From assembly GCF_000225825.1 (NCBI RefSeq), contig NZ_AGBX01000006.1, positions 186,001 to 250,000 on the forward strand: a DNA stretch of 64,000 bases. Direction: 5' to 3'. This DNA comes from Brachybacterium squillarum M-6-3 (GTDB taxonomy: Bacteria > Actinomycetota > Actinomycetes > Actinomycetales > Dermabacteraceae). A model generated the notes under the pieces. That model saw nothing but the letters and a program-made list of their open reading frames with translations. It did not search any database and was not told where the DNA came from. Numbering within the stretch: the stretch's first letter is position 1; each line of letters opens with the position of its first letter. The position numbers were made by a program, and so were the translations under genes. Of the stretch, positions 9,445 to 20,222 are shown in pieces.

Positions 9445-9501
9445 GGTGCGTCACGAACGCGTCGGAATAGCCCCTCCTATCCGACGCGAACGTGGCGCAC
9501 C
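9445..9501. repeat. imperfect inverted repeat with GGTGCGTCACG boxes
   Basis: Two 22-base arms (9445-9466 and 9480-9501) differ from perfect complementarity at three positions, one of them a G-T wobble, and flank a 13-base spacer in which TAG/CTA extends the stem. The outer box GGTGCGTCACG also occurs as a direct copy at 9414-9424. No U-run follows, so this is not a simple terminator. It lies between the end of the transporter gene and the leuS promoter. Confidence 0.6.
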
Positions 9502-9571
9502 CCCGTGCGGGCGAGGGGTGGTCGGGACGTGCGGGGCGCGAGGGGCAGGTGGGGGGGCGCTGCGGGCGTGC

Positions 9572-10498
9572 TCAGACGCCGAGGAGGCCGGAGACCAGCA
9601 GCAGCACGACCACGGTGCCGATGGTCGTGATCAGCACGGTGTCCCGGGCGAGGTTCTCGCCGGCCTGGTAGCGGGCGGCGGCGACGAAGACGTTCTGCGC
9701 CGTCGGCAGCGCGGCCATCACCACCACCTCGTAGAGGTCGTGCCCGCGCAGGTCCAGGGCGAGGCCCACCCCGAGGGCGATCAGCGGCATCAGCACGAGC
9801 TTCGCGGTGGAGGAGATCGCGATCAGGCCGCGATAGCCGTCGGCCTTGGCCAGGGGCTTCGAGCCGTTGAGGGAGAGCCCGAAGGCGAGCAGCATCGCGG
9901 GGATCGCCATCTGGCCGAGGGAGGCGAAGGGCTCCAGCACCACCTCGGGCAGGCGCACCCCGGCCAGGGACAGCACCATGCCGATCACCGAGGCGATGAT
10001 CGTGGGGTTCGCGCCGATCGAGCGGGTCACGCCGCCGAGGCCGGGGGAGCCCTTCTGCGTCGTCGTGTGCAGGACGAACAGGTACAGCGGGGTGTAGACG
10101 GCCTGCTGGAACAGGATCACGGGGATCGCGTAGGAGAGGTCGCCGAGCACGTACGCCGCGATGGGGAAGCCCATGTTGGCGCCGTTGACCACGGAGCCGC
10201 TGATCGCGGCGACGGTCACCTCGGAGGCGTCACGGCGGGTGAACAGCCGCAGGCCGAGGAACAGCAGCACACCGGTCGTGAGGCCGGAGACGCCGGCCAC
10301 CGCCATCGCGGGGGAGAACACCTCGCGTGGATCGGTGTCCAGCAGGCTGGAGAGCACCAGGGCCGGGGAGGCGACGAAGAAGGTGGTGCGGTTAAGCACG
10401 TAGCGGCCGTGGGGGCCGAGCACCCCGGTGCGTCCGACCACCCAGCCCACGCCGATCATCGACCAGACGATGAAGAACCCCGCCAGCACCCCGCTCAT
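9572..10498 (-). CDS. AEC-family transporter (auxin efflux carrier-like)
   Basis: A 308-residue integral membrane protein with about ten hydrophobic segments in the two five-helix halves of the AEC/BART fold. Characteristic stretches are the Asn-containing NRTTFFVASPAL near residue 36, VVNGANMGFPIAAYVLG in the first half, and LPTAQNVFVAAARYQ near the C-terminus, which parallels it. Bacterial AEC proteins are usually carriers for malonate, malate or other small organic anions; the substrate here cannot be read from sequence. It stands alone on the minus strand between panD and the leuS promoter. A TAGGAT -10 at 10534-10539 (minus strand) could drive it. Confidence 0.85.
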   Translation of the reverse strand: MSGVLAGFFIVWSMIGVGWVVGRTGVLGPHGRYVLNRTTFFVASPALVLSSLLDTDPREVFSPAMAVAGVSGLTTGVLLFLGLRLFTRRDASEVTVAAISGSVVNGANMGFPIAAYVLGDLSYAIPVILFQQAVYTPLYLFVLHTTTQKGSPGLGGVTRSIGANPTIIASVIGMVLSLAGVRLPEVVLEPFASLGQMAIPAMLLAFGLSLNGSKPLAKADGYRGLIAISSTAKLVLMPLIALGVGLALDLRGHDLYEVVVMAALPTAQNVFVAAARYQAGENLARDTVLITTIGTVVVLLLVSGLLGV

Positions 10499-10533
10499 CG
10501 GGGGAGGCGGGGGTCAGGGAAGCTCACCCGTGG

Positions 10534-10539
10534 ATCCTA
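10534..10539 (-). promoter_or_regulatory. -10 element of the AEC transporter gene
   Basis: TAGGAT on the minus strand, about 36 bases before the start codon. It lies downstream of the panD stop, suggesting a separate transcript. Confidence 0.35.
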
Positions 10540-10579
10540 TATGGGTCGTGCGACGACGGGGAAGCGCTGTCCGCGGTGT

Positions 10580-10599
10580 GGCCCGCGGTGCGGCGGGCC
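10580..10599 (-). terminator. possible panD terminator
   Basis: A 7-bp GC stem GGCCCGC / GCGGGCC with a 6-base loop, 19 bases beyond the panD stop. Short and without a U-run. Confidence 0.35.
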
Positions 10600-10617
10600 G
10601 GTGACCGGGTGAGGTGG

Positions 10618-11043
10618 TCAGCGGATGCCGATGCTCTCCCGGCCGCTGATCTGATCGGGGGCGCCGGGGACCGGCTCGGCGGCGTCCTCACCGACGGCGA
10701 CGATGCGGTTGTCGGCATCGACGTGCACGACCGTCGGCTCGTGGGCGATCACCTCGGCCTCGTTCATCTGCCCGTAGGCCATGATGATCACGAGGTCGCC
10801 GGGGGAGACCAGGTGGGCGGCGGCGCCGTTGATGCCGATCACGCCGCTGCCGGGCTCGCCGCGGATGACGTAGGTCACCAGGCGGGCACCGGAGGTGATG
10901 TCCGCGATGGTGACCTGTTCGTTCTCCACCAGGCCCGCGGCGTCCGCCAGCTGGGCGTCGATGGTCACCGAGCCCACGTAATGCAGGTCGGCCTGCGTCA
11001 CGGTGGCGCGGTGGATCTTCGAGGTCATGAGGGTGCGCAACAC
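10618..11043 (-). CDS. panD: aspartate 1-decarboxylase
   Basis: Pyruvoyl-dependent enzyme (141 residues) that makes beta-alanine from aspartate for pantothenate. The self-cleavage site Gly24-Ser25 lies in HYVGSVTID, and Lys9 and the ADLHYVGS context are conserved; Ser25 becomes the pyruvoyl group after processing. The acidic/proline C-terminal tail is typical of actinobacterial PanD. The start is GTG at 11043, six bases after a GACACT -10, so the message looks leaderless. In many actinobacteria panD sits next to panC; here panC is 31 kb away (42254) and panD is alone, divergent from the helicase gene. Confidence 0.97.
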   Translation of the reverse strand: MLRTLMTSKIHRATVTQADLHYVGSVTIDAQLADAAGLVENEQVTIADITSGARLVTYVIRGEPGSGVIGINGAAAHLVSPGDLVIIMAYGQMNEAEVIAHEPTVVHVDADNRIVAVGEDAAEPVPGAPDQISGRESIGIR

Positions 11044-11049
11044 GCCACC

Positions 11050-11055
11050 AGTGTC
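11050..11055 (-). promoter_or_regulatory. -10 element, leaderless start of panD
   Basis: GACACT on the minus strand, six bases upstream of the GTG start at 11043. Confidence 0.45.
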
Positions 11056-11099
11056 CCATGAGCGAGAATGGGTGCACCCCGTCCGTCAGGAGGATCACG

Positions 11100-12767
11100 A
11101 TGCCCAAGGCGCGTCGCCGCAGCACCCACCGCTCGAGCCGCTTCGAGGACATGGCGCTGCCCGAGGAGCTGCTGGCCGTCCTGGCCGAGCAGGGGCTGGA
11201 CCGCGCCTTCGAGATCCAGGAGGCGATCCTGCCGGACGCCCTCGCGGGACGGGACGTCCTGGCCCGGGCAGAGACCGGCTCCGGCAAGACCCTCGCCTTC
11301 ACCCTCGCGATGACCGCCCGCTTCCGCGGCCGCAAGGTGCACCGCCGTCGCCCCCTCGGCGTGGTGCTCGTGCCCACCCGTGAGCTCGCCGTGCAGGTGG
11401 TCGACACCATCCACCCCTTCGCCCGCGCCTCGCGGGTGCGCGCCCAGCTCGTCGCCGGCGGGATGAACATCGAGAAGCAGGCCGAGGCCCTGCGGCGCGG
11501 CGTCGAGATCATCGTGGCCACCCCCGGCCGCCTGATCGACCTCGCCGAGCGCGGCGACCTGTTCCTGGACCGGGTCGAGACCACCGTGATCGACGAGGCC
11601 GACCACATGGCCGACCTCGGCTTCCTGCCCGACGTGCGCGACATCCTCGCCGCCACCGAGATGGGCAGCCAGAAGATGCTGTTCTCCGCCACCCTCGACG
11701 GCCAGGTGGAGCAGATCGTCGACACCTTCCTGGTGGACCCCGTCACCCACGAGACCACCCCCGTGGCCGCGGCCGTGACCACCATGGACCACCATGCCCT
11801 GGCCATCGCGCCGAGTGCGAAGCGCGAGGTCACCGCCGCGCTCGCCGCCCGCGAGGGACGCTCCCTGCTGTTCACCCGCACCCAGCTCGGCGCCGAACGC
11901 GTCGCCCAGGAGCTGGTGGAGGTCGGGGTGCCCGCCGCCGCCCTGCACGGCAACAAGCAGCAGGGCCTGCGCACCAACGTGCTGGCCGGCTTCCGTGAGG
12001 GCGCGTTCCCGGTGCTGGTCGCCACCGACGTCGCCGCCCGCGGCCTGCACATCGACGACGTCTCGATGGTGGTGCATGTGGACCCCGCCGACGACGTCAA
12101 GGAGTACGTGCACCGCTCGGGCCGCACCGCCCGTGCCGGGGCCGCCGGCACCGTCGTCACCCTCGCCCTGCCGCACCAGGTGAAGTCCACCCGCTCGATC
12201 CTCGAGGGCGCGCACGTTGAGAGCATCTGGGCGGACGCCGACAGCGCCGGGGTCGAGGCGATCGCCGAGCTCGGCGGCCGGCCTCCCAGCGGCGAGCCCG
12301 CCGAGGACCCGGCGACCGTCAAGCACAAGGGCGCCCCGCGCAAGCTCGACCTCTCCCGCAGGTCCGGGGCCAGCACCCGCCAGGCCGAGGAGCGGCGCGC
12401 GAACGAGGAGCGCCGTGCCTCCTGGGAGGAGCCGTCCCAGGACGTCGGTCGCGGTGGCCGGGGCGGACGAGGAGGCCGAGGCGGCTCCGGTGGCGGCGCT
12501 CAGCGCGGCGCCTCCACCCGCGGGGGCAGCAGCGCCGGACCCTCCAGCGGCGGCACCCGCTCCCGCGGCGCCCGGGGCGGCTCCGGCCGTGGCGACAGCG
12601 AGGAGCGCGGCGGCGGCCAGGCCCGCGGCGGACGCGGGGGGCAGGGCTCCGGCGGCCGCAGCGGGGGCCGCGCCGGTGGCCAGGGCCGCAGCGGTGGTCA
12701 GGGCCGTTCCGGGGGGCAGGGCCGTTCCGGCGGCTCGGGCGCACCCCGCCGGAAGGGGTCGCGGTGA
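11100..12767 (+). CDS. DEAD-box RNA helicase with RGG-rich tail
   Basis: A 555-residue ATP-dependent RNA helicase. The two RecA-like domains carry AETGSGKT (motif I, residues 57-64), PTREL, TPGR, DEAD at about 165-168, SAT in [19 protein letters not shown] and [10 protein letters not shown]. The last 120 residues are a disordered Gly/Arg/Ser tail with RGG-like repeats, including three copies of GGQGRS, probably an RNA-binding region. Such proteins act in ribosome assembly and RNA decay, often at low temperature. ATG 11100 has a strong AGGAGG six bases upstream. The stop overlaps the sdaA start by four bases (GTGA). Confidence 0.95.
   Translation: MPKARRRSTHRSSRFEDMALPEELLAVLAEQGLDRAFEIQEAILPDALAGRDVLARAETGSGKTLAFTLAMTARFRGRKVHRRRPLGVVLVPTRELAVQVVDTIHPFARASRVRAQLVAGGMNIEKQAEALRRGVEIIVATPGRLIDLAERGDLFLDRVETTVIDEADHMADLGFLPDVRDILAATEMGSQKMLFSATLDGQVEQIVDTFLVDPVTHETTPVAAAVTTMDHHALAIAPSAKREVTAALAAREGRSLLFTRTQLGAERVAQELVEVGVPAAALHGNKQQGLRTNVLAGFREGAFPVLVATDVAARGLHIDDVSMVVHVDPADDVKEYVHRSGRTARAGAAGTVVTLALPHQVKSTRSILEGAHVESIWADADSAGVEAIAELGGRPPSGEPAEDPATVKHKGAPRKLDLSRRSGASTRQAEERRANEERRASWEEPSQDVGRGGRGGRGGRGGSGGGAQRGASTRGGSSAGPSSGGTRSRGARGGSGRGDSEERGGGQARGGRGGQGSGGRSGGRAGGQGRSGGQGRSGGQGRSGGSGAPRRKGSR
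12675..12728 (+). repeat. three in-frame 18-base tandem repeats (GGQGRS)
   Basis: Three consecutive 18-base units in the helicase tail encode Gly-Gly-Gln-Gly-Arg-Ser each time, with synonymous differences. They are coding repeats and could vary in copy number between strains. Confidence 0.7.
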
Positions 12768-14185
12768 GCATCAGCCTCTTCGATCTGTTCAAGATCGGGA
12801 TCGGGCCCTCCAGCTCCCACACCGTCGGCCCCATGCGCGGGGCCGCCATCTTCGCCCGCGACCTGATGGCCGATCCGGAGCTCGCGCCCCGGGTCGCGCA
12901 GGTCGCCGTGCACCTGTACGGCTCGCTGGCCGCGACCGGTGCCGGGCACGGCACCCTCGACGCCGTGATCATGGGTCTGGAGGGCAATGACCCCGCCGTC
13001 GTCGATCCGGTGGCCGGCCGCGAGCGGGTCGCCGCGATCGAGGAGCGGGGCGGGCTGCTGCTGGACGGCACCCTCCCGATCGATCTGCGCCCCTCCGGGA
13101 TCATGCTGCACCCGCTCACCTTCCTGCCGCAGCACTCCAACGGCATGACCTTCGTGGCGCTCGACGCCGAGGGGGAGGAGCTGCAGCGGCGGCCGATGTT
13201 CTCCGTCGGCGGCGGCTTCGTGATCGACGAGGCCGACATGGACCAGAGCGCCGCCGAGGCGATGATCCCCCTGCCCTCCGGACGCGACGCCGAGCGGGAG
13301 CGCCGCCTGGCCGTGTTCTCCACCGCCGCCGAGCTGCTGCGGGTGTGCGAGGAGGGCGGTCTGTCGATCTCCCAGGCGATGTTGCGCCGCGAACGGCAGT
13401 GGCGCACCGAGGAGCAGGTGCGCAGCGAGGCGCTGGCCATCTGGGAGGCCATGCGCGGCTGCATCGACCGCGGCATGCGCGGCACCGGCGTGCTGCCCGG
13501 CGGACTCGAGGTCAAGCGCCGCGCCGCCTCCTGGCACGACTCGCTGACCGCGGAGGACCCCGAGCACCTGCCGCTGAACGCCCTGGAGTGGGTGTCCCTG
13601 GCCGCGCTCGCCGTGAACGAGGAGAACGCCTCGGGCGGCCGCGTCGTCACCGCCCCCACCAACGGCGCCGCCGGGATCGTCCCGGCCGTGCTCTACTTCG
13701 CCACCACCTACCTCGAGGACGTCGACGTCGAGGACGTGGTGGTGCGCTTCCTGCTCACCGCCGGGGCCATCGGCTCCCTCTACAAGGAGAACGCCTCGAT
13801 CTCCGGCGCCGAGGTGGGCTGCCAGGGCGAGGTGGGCTCCGCCTGCTCGATGGCCGCCGCCGCGCTGTGCGAGGTGATGGGCGGCAAGCCCGCCCAGGTG
13901 GAGAACGCGGCGGAGATCGCGATGGAGCACAACCTGGGGCTGACCTGCGATCCCGTCGGCGGTCTGGTGCAGGTGCCCTGCATCGAGCGCAACGCGATGG
14001 CCGCGATCAAGGCGATCACCGCGGCGCGCTTCGCGCTGCGCGGCAGCGGCGACCACTTCGTCTCCCTGGACACGGTGATCGAGACGATGCGCCGCACCGG
14101 CAAGGACATGCACGAGCGCTACAAGGAGACCGCGATGGGCGGCCTCGCCCTCACGGCGGTGCCGGTCAGCGTCCCCGACTGCTGA
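12764..14185 (+). CDS. sdaA: L-serine ammonia-lyase (single chain)
   Basis: Iron-sulfur L-serine dehydratase of 473 residues, converting L-serine to pyruvate and ammonia. The N-terminal beta domain opens with [16 protein letters not shown]; the C-terminal alpha domain has [20 protein letters not shown], the Cys-containing [15 protein letters not shown] and the GLTCDPVGG...PC region that supply [4Fe-4S] ligands. The GTG start at 12764 overlaps the helicase stop (GTGA), so translation is likely coupled. The 3' end overlaps the tail of the convergent gene at 14166 by 20 bases. Confidence 0.96.
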   Translation: MSISLFDLFKIGIGPSSSHTVGPMRGAAIFARDLMADPELAPRVAQVAVHLYGSLAATGAGHGTLDAVIMGLEGNDPAVVDPVAGRERVAAIEERGGLLLDGTLPIDLRPSGIMLHPLTFLPQHSNGMTFVALDAEGEELQRRPMFSVGGGFVIDEADMDQSAAEAMIPLPSGRDAERERRLAVFSTAAELLRVCEEGGLSISQAMLRRERQWRTEEQVRSEALAIWEAMRGCIDRGMRGTGVLPGGLEVKRRAASWHDSLTAEDPEHLPLNALEWVSLAALAVNEENASGGRVVTAPTNGAAGIVPAVLYFATTYLEDVDVEDVVVRFLLTAGAIGSLYKENASISGAEVGCQGEVGSACSMAAAALCEVMGGKPAQVENAAEIAMEHNLGLTCDPVGGLVQVPCIERNAMAAIKAITAARFALRGSGDHFVSLDTVIETMRRTGKDMHERYKETAMGGLALTAVPVSVPDC

Positions 14186-15284
14186 TCCGCACCTCGGAGG
14201 GCACCGAGGCGGCGCCCAGCCGGTCGTGCACCAGTGCCTGGACGCCCGGTGCGGTGTGGGTGACGCCGACGGACTCGTCGACGGTGACGTGGGCGATCGT
14301 GCGGCGCACGCGCTGCGCGTCCGGCACCACCCGCAGCCGCACGCGCAGGATCCCGGGCTGAGTCTGCAGCAGACGCACCACCGCCCTCGGGTCCGGGGCC
14401 ATGCCCTCGTCCTCCCGGTCGCCCGGCAGGCGCCCGAGCACGGTCACCCGACCCTGCTCGTCGACCTCGCCGCGGTCGGTGACCAGCCAGCGGCGCCCGG
14501 TGACGGGGGTGCGGGCGCGCAGCACCCCGTCGCGGGAGCGGATGCGCACCCCGCGCAGGGGCGTGCCGTCCACCGCGAGCATCCCGGTCTCGGTGGTGCC
14601 GTAGACGTCGTGCACGCGGGCCCGCCAGTGCCGGGCGAGGTCCGCGTGAAGCTCCGGGTCCAGCCGGTCCGCGCCGGAGGCGATGCGGGGGATCCGCAGC
14701 GCCCGGTGCCCGCTGAGCTCCCCGTCGGCCTCGAGCAGGTCCGCGAGGTGCATCGGGGTGCCGACCAGCAGGTGCGGCGTGGTCCGGTGCAGCATCGCCA
14801 GGCGGCGCTGCACGCTGAGGTGGCTGAGGTCCACCAGCGGCGCCCCCGCAGCCAGGGACTCCAGGGCCAGGCGCAGCCCGAGGCCGTGGACACCGGGCAG
14901 GGCGGTGGCCACCACGGCGTGGCGGCGCAGGCCGATGCGCTTGGCGAGGTCGTTCCAGGTGCGCTGCTGGGCCGCGGTGGAGGGGCCGCGGTGATGCACC
15001 CGTGGCGCGCCGGTGGCGCCGCTGGAGCGCAGGTCGAGCTGACCGTCCCCGGCCAGAGCGGTGACCAGCACCTGCCGTAGCGGAGCCGCGGCGGGGAGCT
15101 CGGACAGCCGCGGGGGCCGGGTGTCGCGCTGCTCCATGAGCTGCAGCTGGCCGTGCAGGTCCTCCGCGGTCAGCCGGCCGCGGGTGTCGGTGAGCACCAC
15201 CGCGCCGGGACGCGCGAAGGCGCGACGGCCGAGGATGCGGCGGGCCTGCAGGGTCCCGCCGGAGGAGCGTCGGAGAGGGCTCAT
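14166..15284 (-). CDS. degenerate ANL-superfamily (AMP-binding) protein
   Basis: A 372-residue relative of acyl-CoA/aryl synthetases. The phosphate-binding loop is present but altered ([10 protein letters not shown] at 86-95, where active enzymes have T-S-G-T-T-G-x-P-K), and the A5 motif YGTTETG is intact at 228-234. A short [16 protein letters not shown] segment corresponds to the hinge region, but the protein stops at [10 protein letters not shown], just where the catalytic A10 lysine loop (PxxxxGKxxR) should be. MenE of actinobacteria is of similar size but keeps these residues. Either a pseudo-enzyme or a divergent member needing a partner. It follows the flavin oxidoreductase with a 7-base gap and is probably cotranscribed. 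It overlaps sdaA tail to tail. Confidence 0.7.
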   Translation of the reverse strand: MSPLRRSSGGTLQARRILGRRAFARPGAVVLTDTRGRLTAEDLHGQLQLMEQRDTRPPRLSELPAAAPLRQVLVTALAGDGQLDLRSSGATGAPRVHHRGPSTAAQQRTWNDLAKRIGLRRHAVVATALPGVHGLGLRLALESLAAGAPLVDLSHLSVQRRLAMLHRTTPHLLVGTPMHLADLLEADGELSGHRALRIPRIASGADRLDPELHADLARHWRARVHDVYGTTETGMLAVDGTPLRGVRIRSRDGVLRARTPVTGRRWLVTDRGEVDEQGRVTVLGRLPGDREDEGMAPDPRAVVRLLQTQPGILRVRLRVVPDAQRVRRTIAHVTVDESVGVTHTAPGVQALVHDRLGAASVPSEVRISSRGR

Positions 15285-15291
15285 CGCGCGA

Positions 15292-16401
15292 TCACCAGGC
15301 CCCTCGACGGTAGGGGCCGGGGTAGAGCTGGGGCTCGCGGGCGTCCAGCTCGTGGGCAGCGCGCAGCGGCCAGGAGGGCTCGCGCAGCGCGGCCCGACCC
15401 ACGGCCACGAAGTCGGCGTCGCCGCGGGCGATGATCTCCTGCGCCTGCCGGGGCTCGGCGATCAGGCCGACGGCGGCCACCGGCATCGAGGTGGCGTCCC
15501 GGATGGTGCGGGCGAAGCCCACCTGGTACTCGGAGCCCACCGCGATGTCCGCGGCAACGGCGCCGCCGGTGGAGACGTGCAGGCAGTCCACGCCCACCCC
15601 GGCCAGCTCGTGGGCGAGGTCCACGGACTGGCCCACGTCCCAGCCGCCGTCGATCCAGTCGGAGGCGCTGATACGCACGATGATCGGCAGGTCGGAGGGC
15701 CATTCCTCGCGGACGGCGGCGGCGACCTCGCGGGCCAGACGGCGGCGCGCCTCGGGGCTGCCGCCGTACTCGTCGGTGCGGGTGTTGATCAGGGGTGAGA
15801 GGAACTCGTGGACCAGGTAGCCGTGGGCGAAGTGCAGCTCGAGGGCGTCGAAGCCGGCATCGCGCGCCCGGCGGGCGGCGACGGCGAAGTCGTCGACCAC
15901 GCCCTGGATGTCGGCGGAGGTCATCGCCTCGGGCGCGTCCAGGCCGGGATAGGGGTCCTCCGTGGGGCCGACGGTGCGCCAGCCGGAGGCGAACTCGGGG
16001 ATGGTGCCGCGGCGGGCCGCGTAGCGGGGGAGCACCGGCCAGGTGGAGGCCTTGCGGCCGGCATGGGAGAGCTGCGCGGCGACGGCGGCGCCCTGGGCGC
16101 GGCAGAAGCCGATGATGCGGGACCAGGCGCGCACCTGGTCCTCGTTCCACAGGCCCGCGTCCAGGGGGCTGATGCGCCCCTCCGGGCTGATCGCGGTGGC
16201 CTCGGTGACGAGCAGGCCGAAGCCGCCGGCGGCCCGGGCGCCCAGGTGCATGAGGTGCCAGTCGGTCGGCACCCCGTCCTCGGCCTCGATCATGTACTGG
16301 CACATGGGGGCCAGCCAGGTGCGATTGCGCAGCGTCAGGGAGCGCAGCTGTGCGCCATCGAAGAGGGAGGGGGAAGTCGAGGAGCCCGACGTGCTGGCCA
16401 T
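15292..16401 (-). CDS. Old Yellow Enzyme-family NAD(P)H:flavin oxidoreductase (YqjM-like)
   Basis: A 369-residue FMN-dependent ene-reductase. The thermophilic-like/YqjM class is indicated by APMCQY (Cys34) near the N-terminus, HLGARAAGG, QLSHAGRK at 110-117, a His-containing HFAHGYLVHEFLSP substrate loop, NTRTDEYGGS and the C-terminal phosphate-binding GDADFVAVGRAALREP. Members reduce activated alkenes and quinones and often answer oxidative stress. The ATG at 16401 lies six bases after a TACGGT -10, so a leaderless mRNA is likely. It is divergent from acs and followed by the AMP-binding-like gene. Confidence 0.93.
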   Translation of the reverse strand: MASTSGSSTSPSLFDGAQLRSLTLRNRTWLAPMCQYMIEAEDGVPTDWHLMHLGARAAGGFGLLVTEATAISPEGRISPLDAGLWNEDQVRAWSRIIGFCRAQGAAVAAQLSHAGRKASTWPVLPRYAARRGTIPEFASGWRTVGPTEDPYPGLDAPEAMTSADIQGVVDDFAVAARRARDAGFDALELHFAHGYLVHEFLSPLINTRTDEYGGSPEARRRLAREVAAAVREEWPSDLPIIVRISASDWIDGGWDVGQSVDLAHELAGVGVDCLHVSTGGAVAADIAVGSEYQVGFARTIRDATSMPVAAVGLIAEPRQAQEIIARGDADFVAVGRAALREPSWPLRAAHELDAREPQLYPGPYRRGAW

Positions 16402-16407
16402 GCCCCA

Positions 16408-16413
16408 ACCGTA
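16408..16413 (-). promoter_or_regulatory. -10 element, leaderless start of the OYE gene
   Basis: TACGGT on the minus strand, six bases before the ATG at 16401. Confidence 0.5.
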
Positions 16414-16493
16414 GTCGGATCGGAGGCTCCGCCGCGCCGATGCCCAGCGGTGATCCGCGCCCTTCGCGATCCGGGAGGAGGCGGACGGACCCG

Positions 16494-16542
16494 CCGGGAG
16501 AGACCTCCCGGTCGCGTGAGGCAGGTCTCAGCGCGATAGGGT
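16494..16542 (+). promoter_or_regulatory. acs promoter region with inverted repeats
   Basis: A TAGGGT -10 lies at 16537-16542. Just upstream are CCGGGAG-agac-CTCCCGG (16494-16511) and GAGACC (16500-16505) paired with GGTCTC (16524-16529), positioned like operators over the -35 region. The regulator is unknown. Confidence 0.35.
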
Positions 16543-16590
16543 GGGCGGGTCCGTCACCGCCCCTCCGGGGCCCCGCGAACAGGAGTGCCG

Positions 16591-18570
<1,980 letters not shown>

Positions 18571-18593
18571 CCCGCGCCCGCACCGCAGACGAC

Positions 18594-18632
18594 GGCGGCC
18601 CCGTCCGACCGCGACGGTCGGGCGGGGCCGCC
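18594..18632. terminator. bidirectional terminator, acs / DUF4097 gene
   Basis: An 18-bp stem with one G-T wobble and a 3-base loop between convergent genes, rich in GGCGGCCCCG / CGGGGCCGCC. Confidence 0.7.
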
Positions 18633-18657
18633 GCGTGCCGTGGGGGCCCGCTCGGGC

Positions 18658-19569
18658 TCAGCGCCCGACGGTCACGTCGCCGCTGCTGCTGCTGGCGATG
18701 AGGGTGCCGAGCACCTCCCCGTCGCCGCTCACCAGGTCGGGGTCGATGGTGGTCTCCCCGATCTCGGAGTGCGCCTCGACCGCGTAGCGGCCGGAGCCGG
18801 GGGCGGCGACCTCGACGTCCCCGACGCCGGCGGCGACCGTCAGGTCGCCCTCGGCCTCGGGTGCCAGGCGCACCGAGGTGTCGCCGAGGGGGTTCGCGAC
18901 GTCGATGCCGCCCGGCACCGAGTCCGCGAGGGAGAGCTCCACGTCGCCGACCTCGGAGGTCACCGACACGTCCTTGGCGACGGAGATGTCGCGCAGCTCC
19001 ACGTCGCCGGCGGACGTGCGGGCCATCACCCGGGTGAAGGCGCCCTCGGCCTCGATGTCGCCGACCCAGTTCGTGGCCTCCAGCGCCAGCTCGTGCTCGG
19101 GGGGGATCACCACCAGCAGGTCGCGCTGGGTGGTCATCCACGGCACCGGGTGGCTGGTGCGCGGCACGTCGACCTCGACCTCGCGGTCGGCCTCGGTGCC
19201 CCCGAGGGTGACGCGTGCCCGCACGGTCTCCCCGGTGGCCGGCAGGGTGGTGGCGCCCGGCTCGACCAGCGCGGCCGTGACCTGGGTGGCCTCCGGGTCG
19301 CGGACCGCGGTGATGTCCGTGACCTCGGCGGCGACCGCGAGGGAGTCGGGGGTGCCGAGCTCGTGGGCGGCGGGAATGTCGTCGTACTCGCCGTCGGCCA
19401 CCCTCGTGGCCCAGGTGACGGTGGCCAGGGAACCGGCGGCGCCGATCACCAGGACCAGGCCGAGCAGCAGCACCGCCCAGCGCAGCGCGCGCGAGCCGTC
19501 GGCGGCGGGGGTCAGGCGGCGGGCGCCGCCGCGCTGCCAGGAGCGGGGGCGGGGATCGGGGGCGGTCAT
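18658..19569 (-). CDS. membrane-anchored DUF4097 protein
   Basis: A 303-residue protein with a cytoplasmic N-terminus rich in Arg, one membrane helix at about 30-53, and an external beta-rich domain with repeated short motifs (SAGDVEL, EVGDVELS, VGDVEV, SSGDVTV) typical of DUF4097/adhesin-like beta-helix folds. It is the last gene of an operon with a response regulator and sensor kinase; its ATG overlaps the regulator stop (TGATG). Proteins of this family commonly accompany cell-envelope stress systems, so an output or sensing role in the same pathway is inferred. An alternative GTG lies three bases upstream. Confidence 0.8.
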   Translation of the reverse strand: MTAPDPRPRSWQRGGARRLTPAADGSRALRWAVLLLGLVLVIGAAGSLATVTWATRVADGEYDDIPAAHELGTPDSLAVAAEVTDITAVRDPEATQVTAALVEPGATTLPATGETVRARVTLGGTEADREVEVDVPRTSHPVPWMTTQRDLLVVIPPEHELALEATNWVGDIEAEGAFTRVMARTSAGDVELRDISVAKDVSVTSEVGDVELSLADSVPGGIDVANPLGDTSVRLAPEAEGDLTVAAGVGDVEVAAPGSGRYAVEAHSEIGETTIDPDLVSGDGEVLGTLIASSSSGDVTVGR

Positions 19570-20222
19570 CACTTCTCCTCGGATTCCAGATAGCGCAGGA
19601 CCGCCATCACACGGCGGTTCTCGCCGTCCACGGGCGGCAGGTCGAGCTTGGTGAGCAGGGAGGAGATGTGCTTCTCCACACTGCCGGGGGAGACGAACAG
19701 GGTCTCGGCGATGGCCTGGTTGGAGCGGCCCTGCGCCATCAGCGCCAGCACCTCCCGCTCCCGGGGGGTGAGGCCCTCCAGGGTGCGGCGGCGGCGCGAG
19801 CGGACGAAGATCTGCTGCACCACCTCGGGGTCCAGCCGGGTGCCGCCGGAGCCGACCTCCTCGACGACGCCGAGGAAGTCCTCGACGTCGGCCACCCGGT
19901 CCTTCAGCACATAGCCGAGACCGCGGGGCGAGTCGGCGATCAGCTCGGAGGCGTAGCGCTCCTCGACATACTGCGAGAGCACCACCAGCGCCACCTCCGG
20001 GTCCTGGCTGCGGATCAGGGTGGCGGCGCGCACCCCCTCGTCGGTGAAGGTGGGCGGCATCCGCACGTCCACCACGGCCAGGTCGGGGCGGTGCTCGCGC
20101 ACCGCGGACAGCAGGGTGGTGGCGTCGCCGACGGCGGCGACGACCTCGTGGCCGGCCTCCGTCAGCAGGTGCTCGAGGCCGGCGCGCAGCAGCACGGCGT
20201 CGTCGGCGATCACGATCCTCAT
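19569..20222 (-). CDS. NarL/LuxR-family response regulator
   Basis: A 217-residue two-component regulator. The receiver domain (1-120) has the acidic pair Asp7-Asp8 and phospho-acceptor Asp52 in VVDVRMPP; Lys of VLKDR closes the site. The C-terminal LuxR-type HTH (about 148-205) contains LTPREREVLALMAQGRSN. The ATG at 20222 overlaps the kinase stop codon (ATGA), so kinase and regulator are translationally coupled. It likely controls its own operon, including the DUF4097 protein; no target site is visible. Confidence 0.95.
   Translation of the reverse strand: MRIVIADDAVLLRAGLEHLLTEAGHEVVAAVGDATTLLSAVREHRPDLAVVDVRMPPTFTDEGVRAATLIRSQDPEVALVVLSQYVEERYASELIADSPRGLGYVLKDRVADVEDFLGVVEEVGSGGTRLDPEVVQQIFVRSRRRRTLEGLTPREREVLALMAQGRSNQAIAETLFVSPGSVEKHISSLLTKLDLPPVDGENRRVMAVLRYLESEEK

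Noticed and set aside
12675..12728. CRISPR-like or tandem non-coding repeat
   Set aside because: The three 18-base units have no spacers and stay in frame within the helicase RGG tail.
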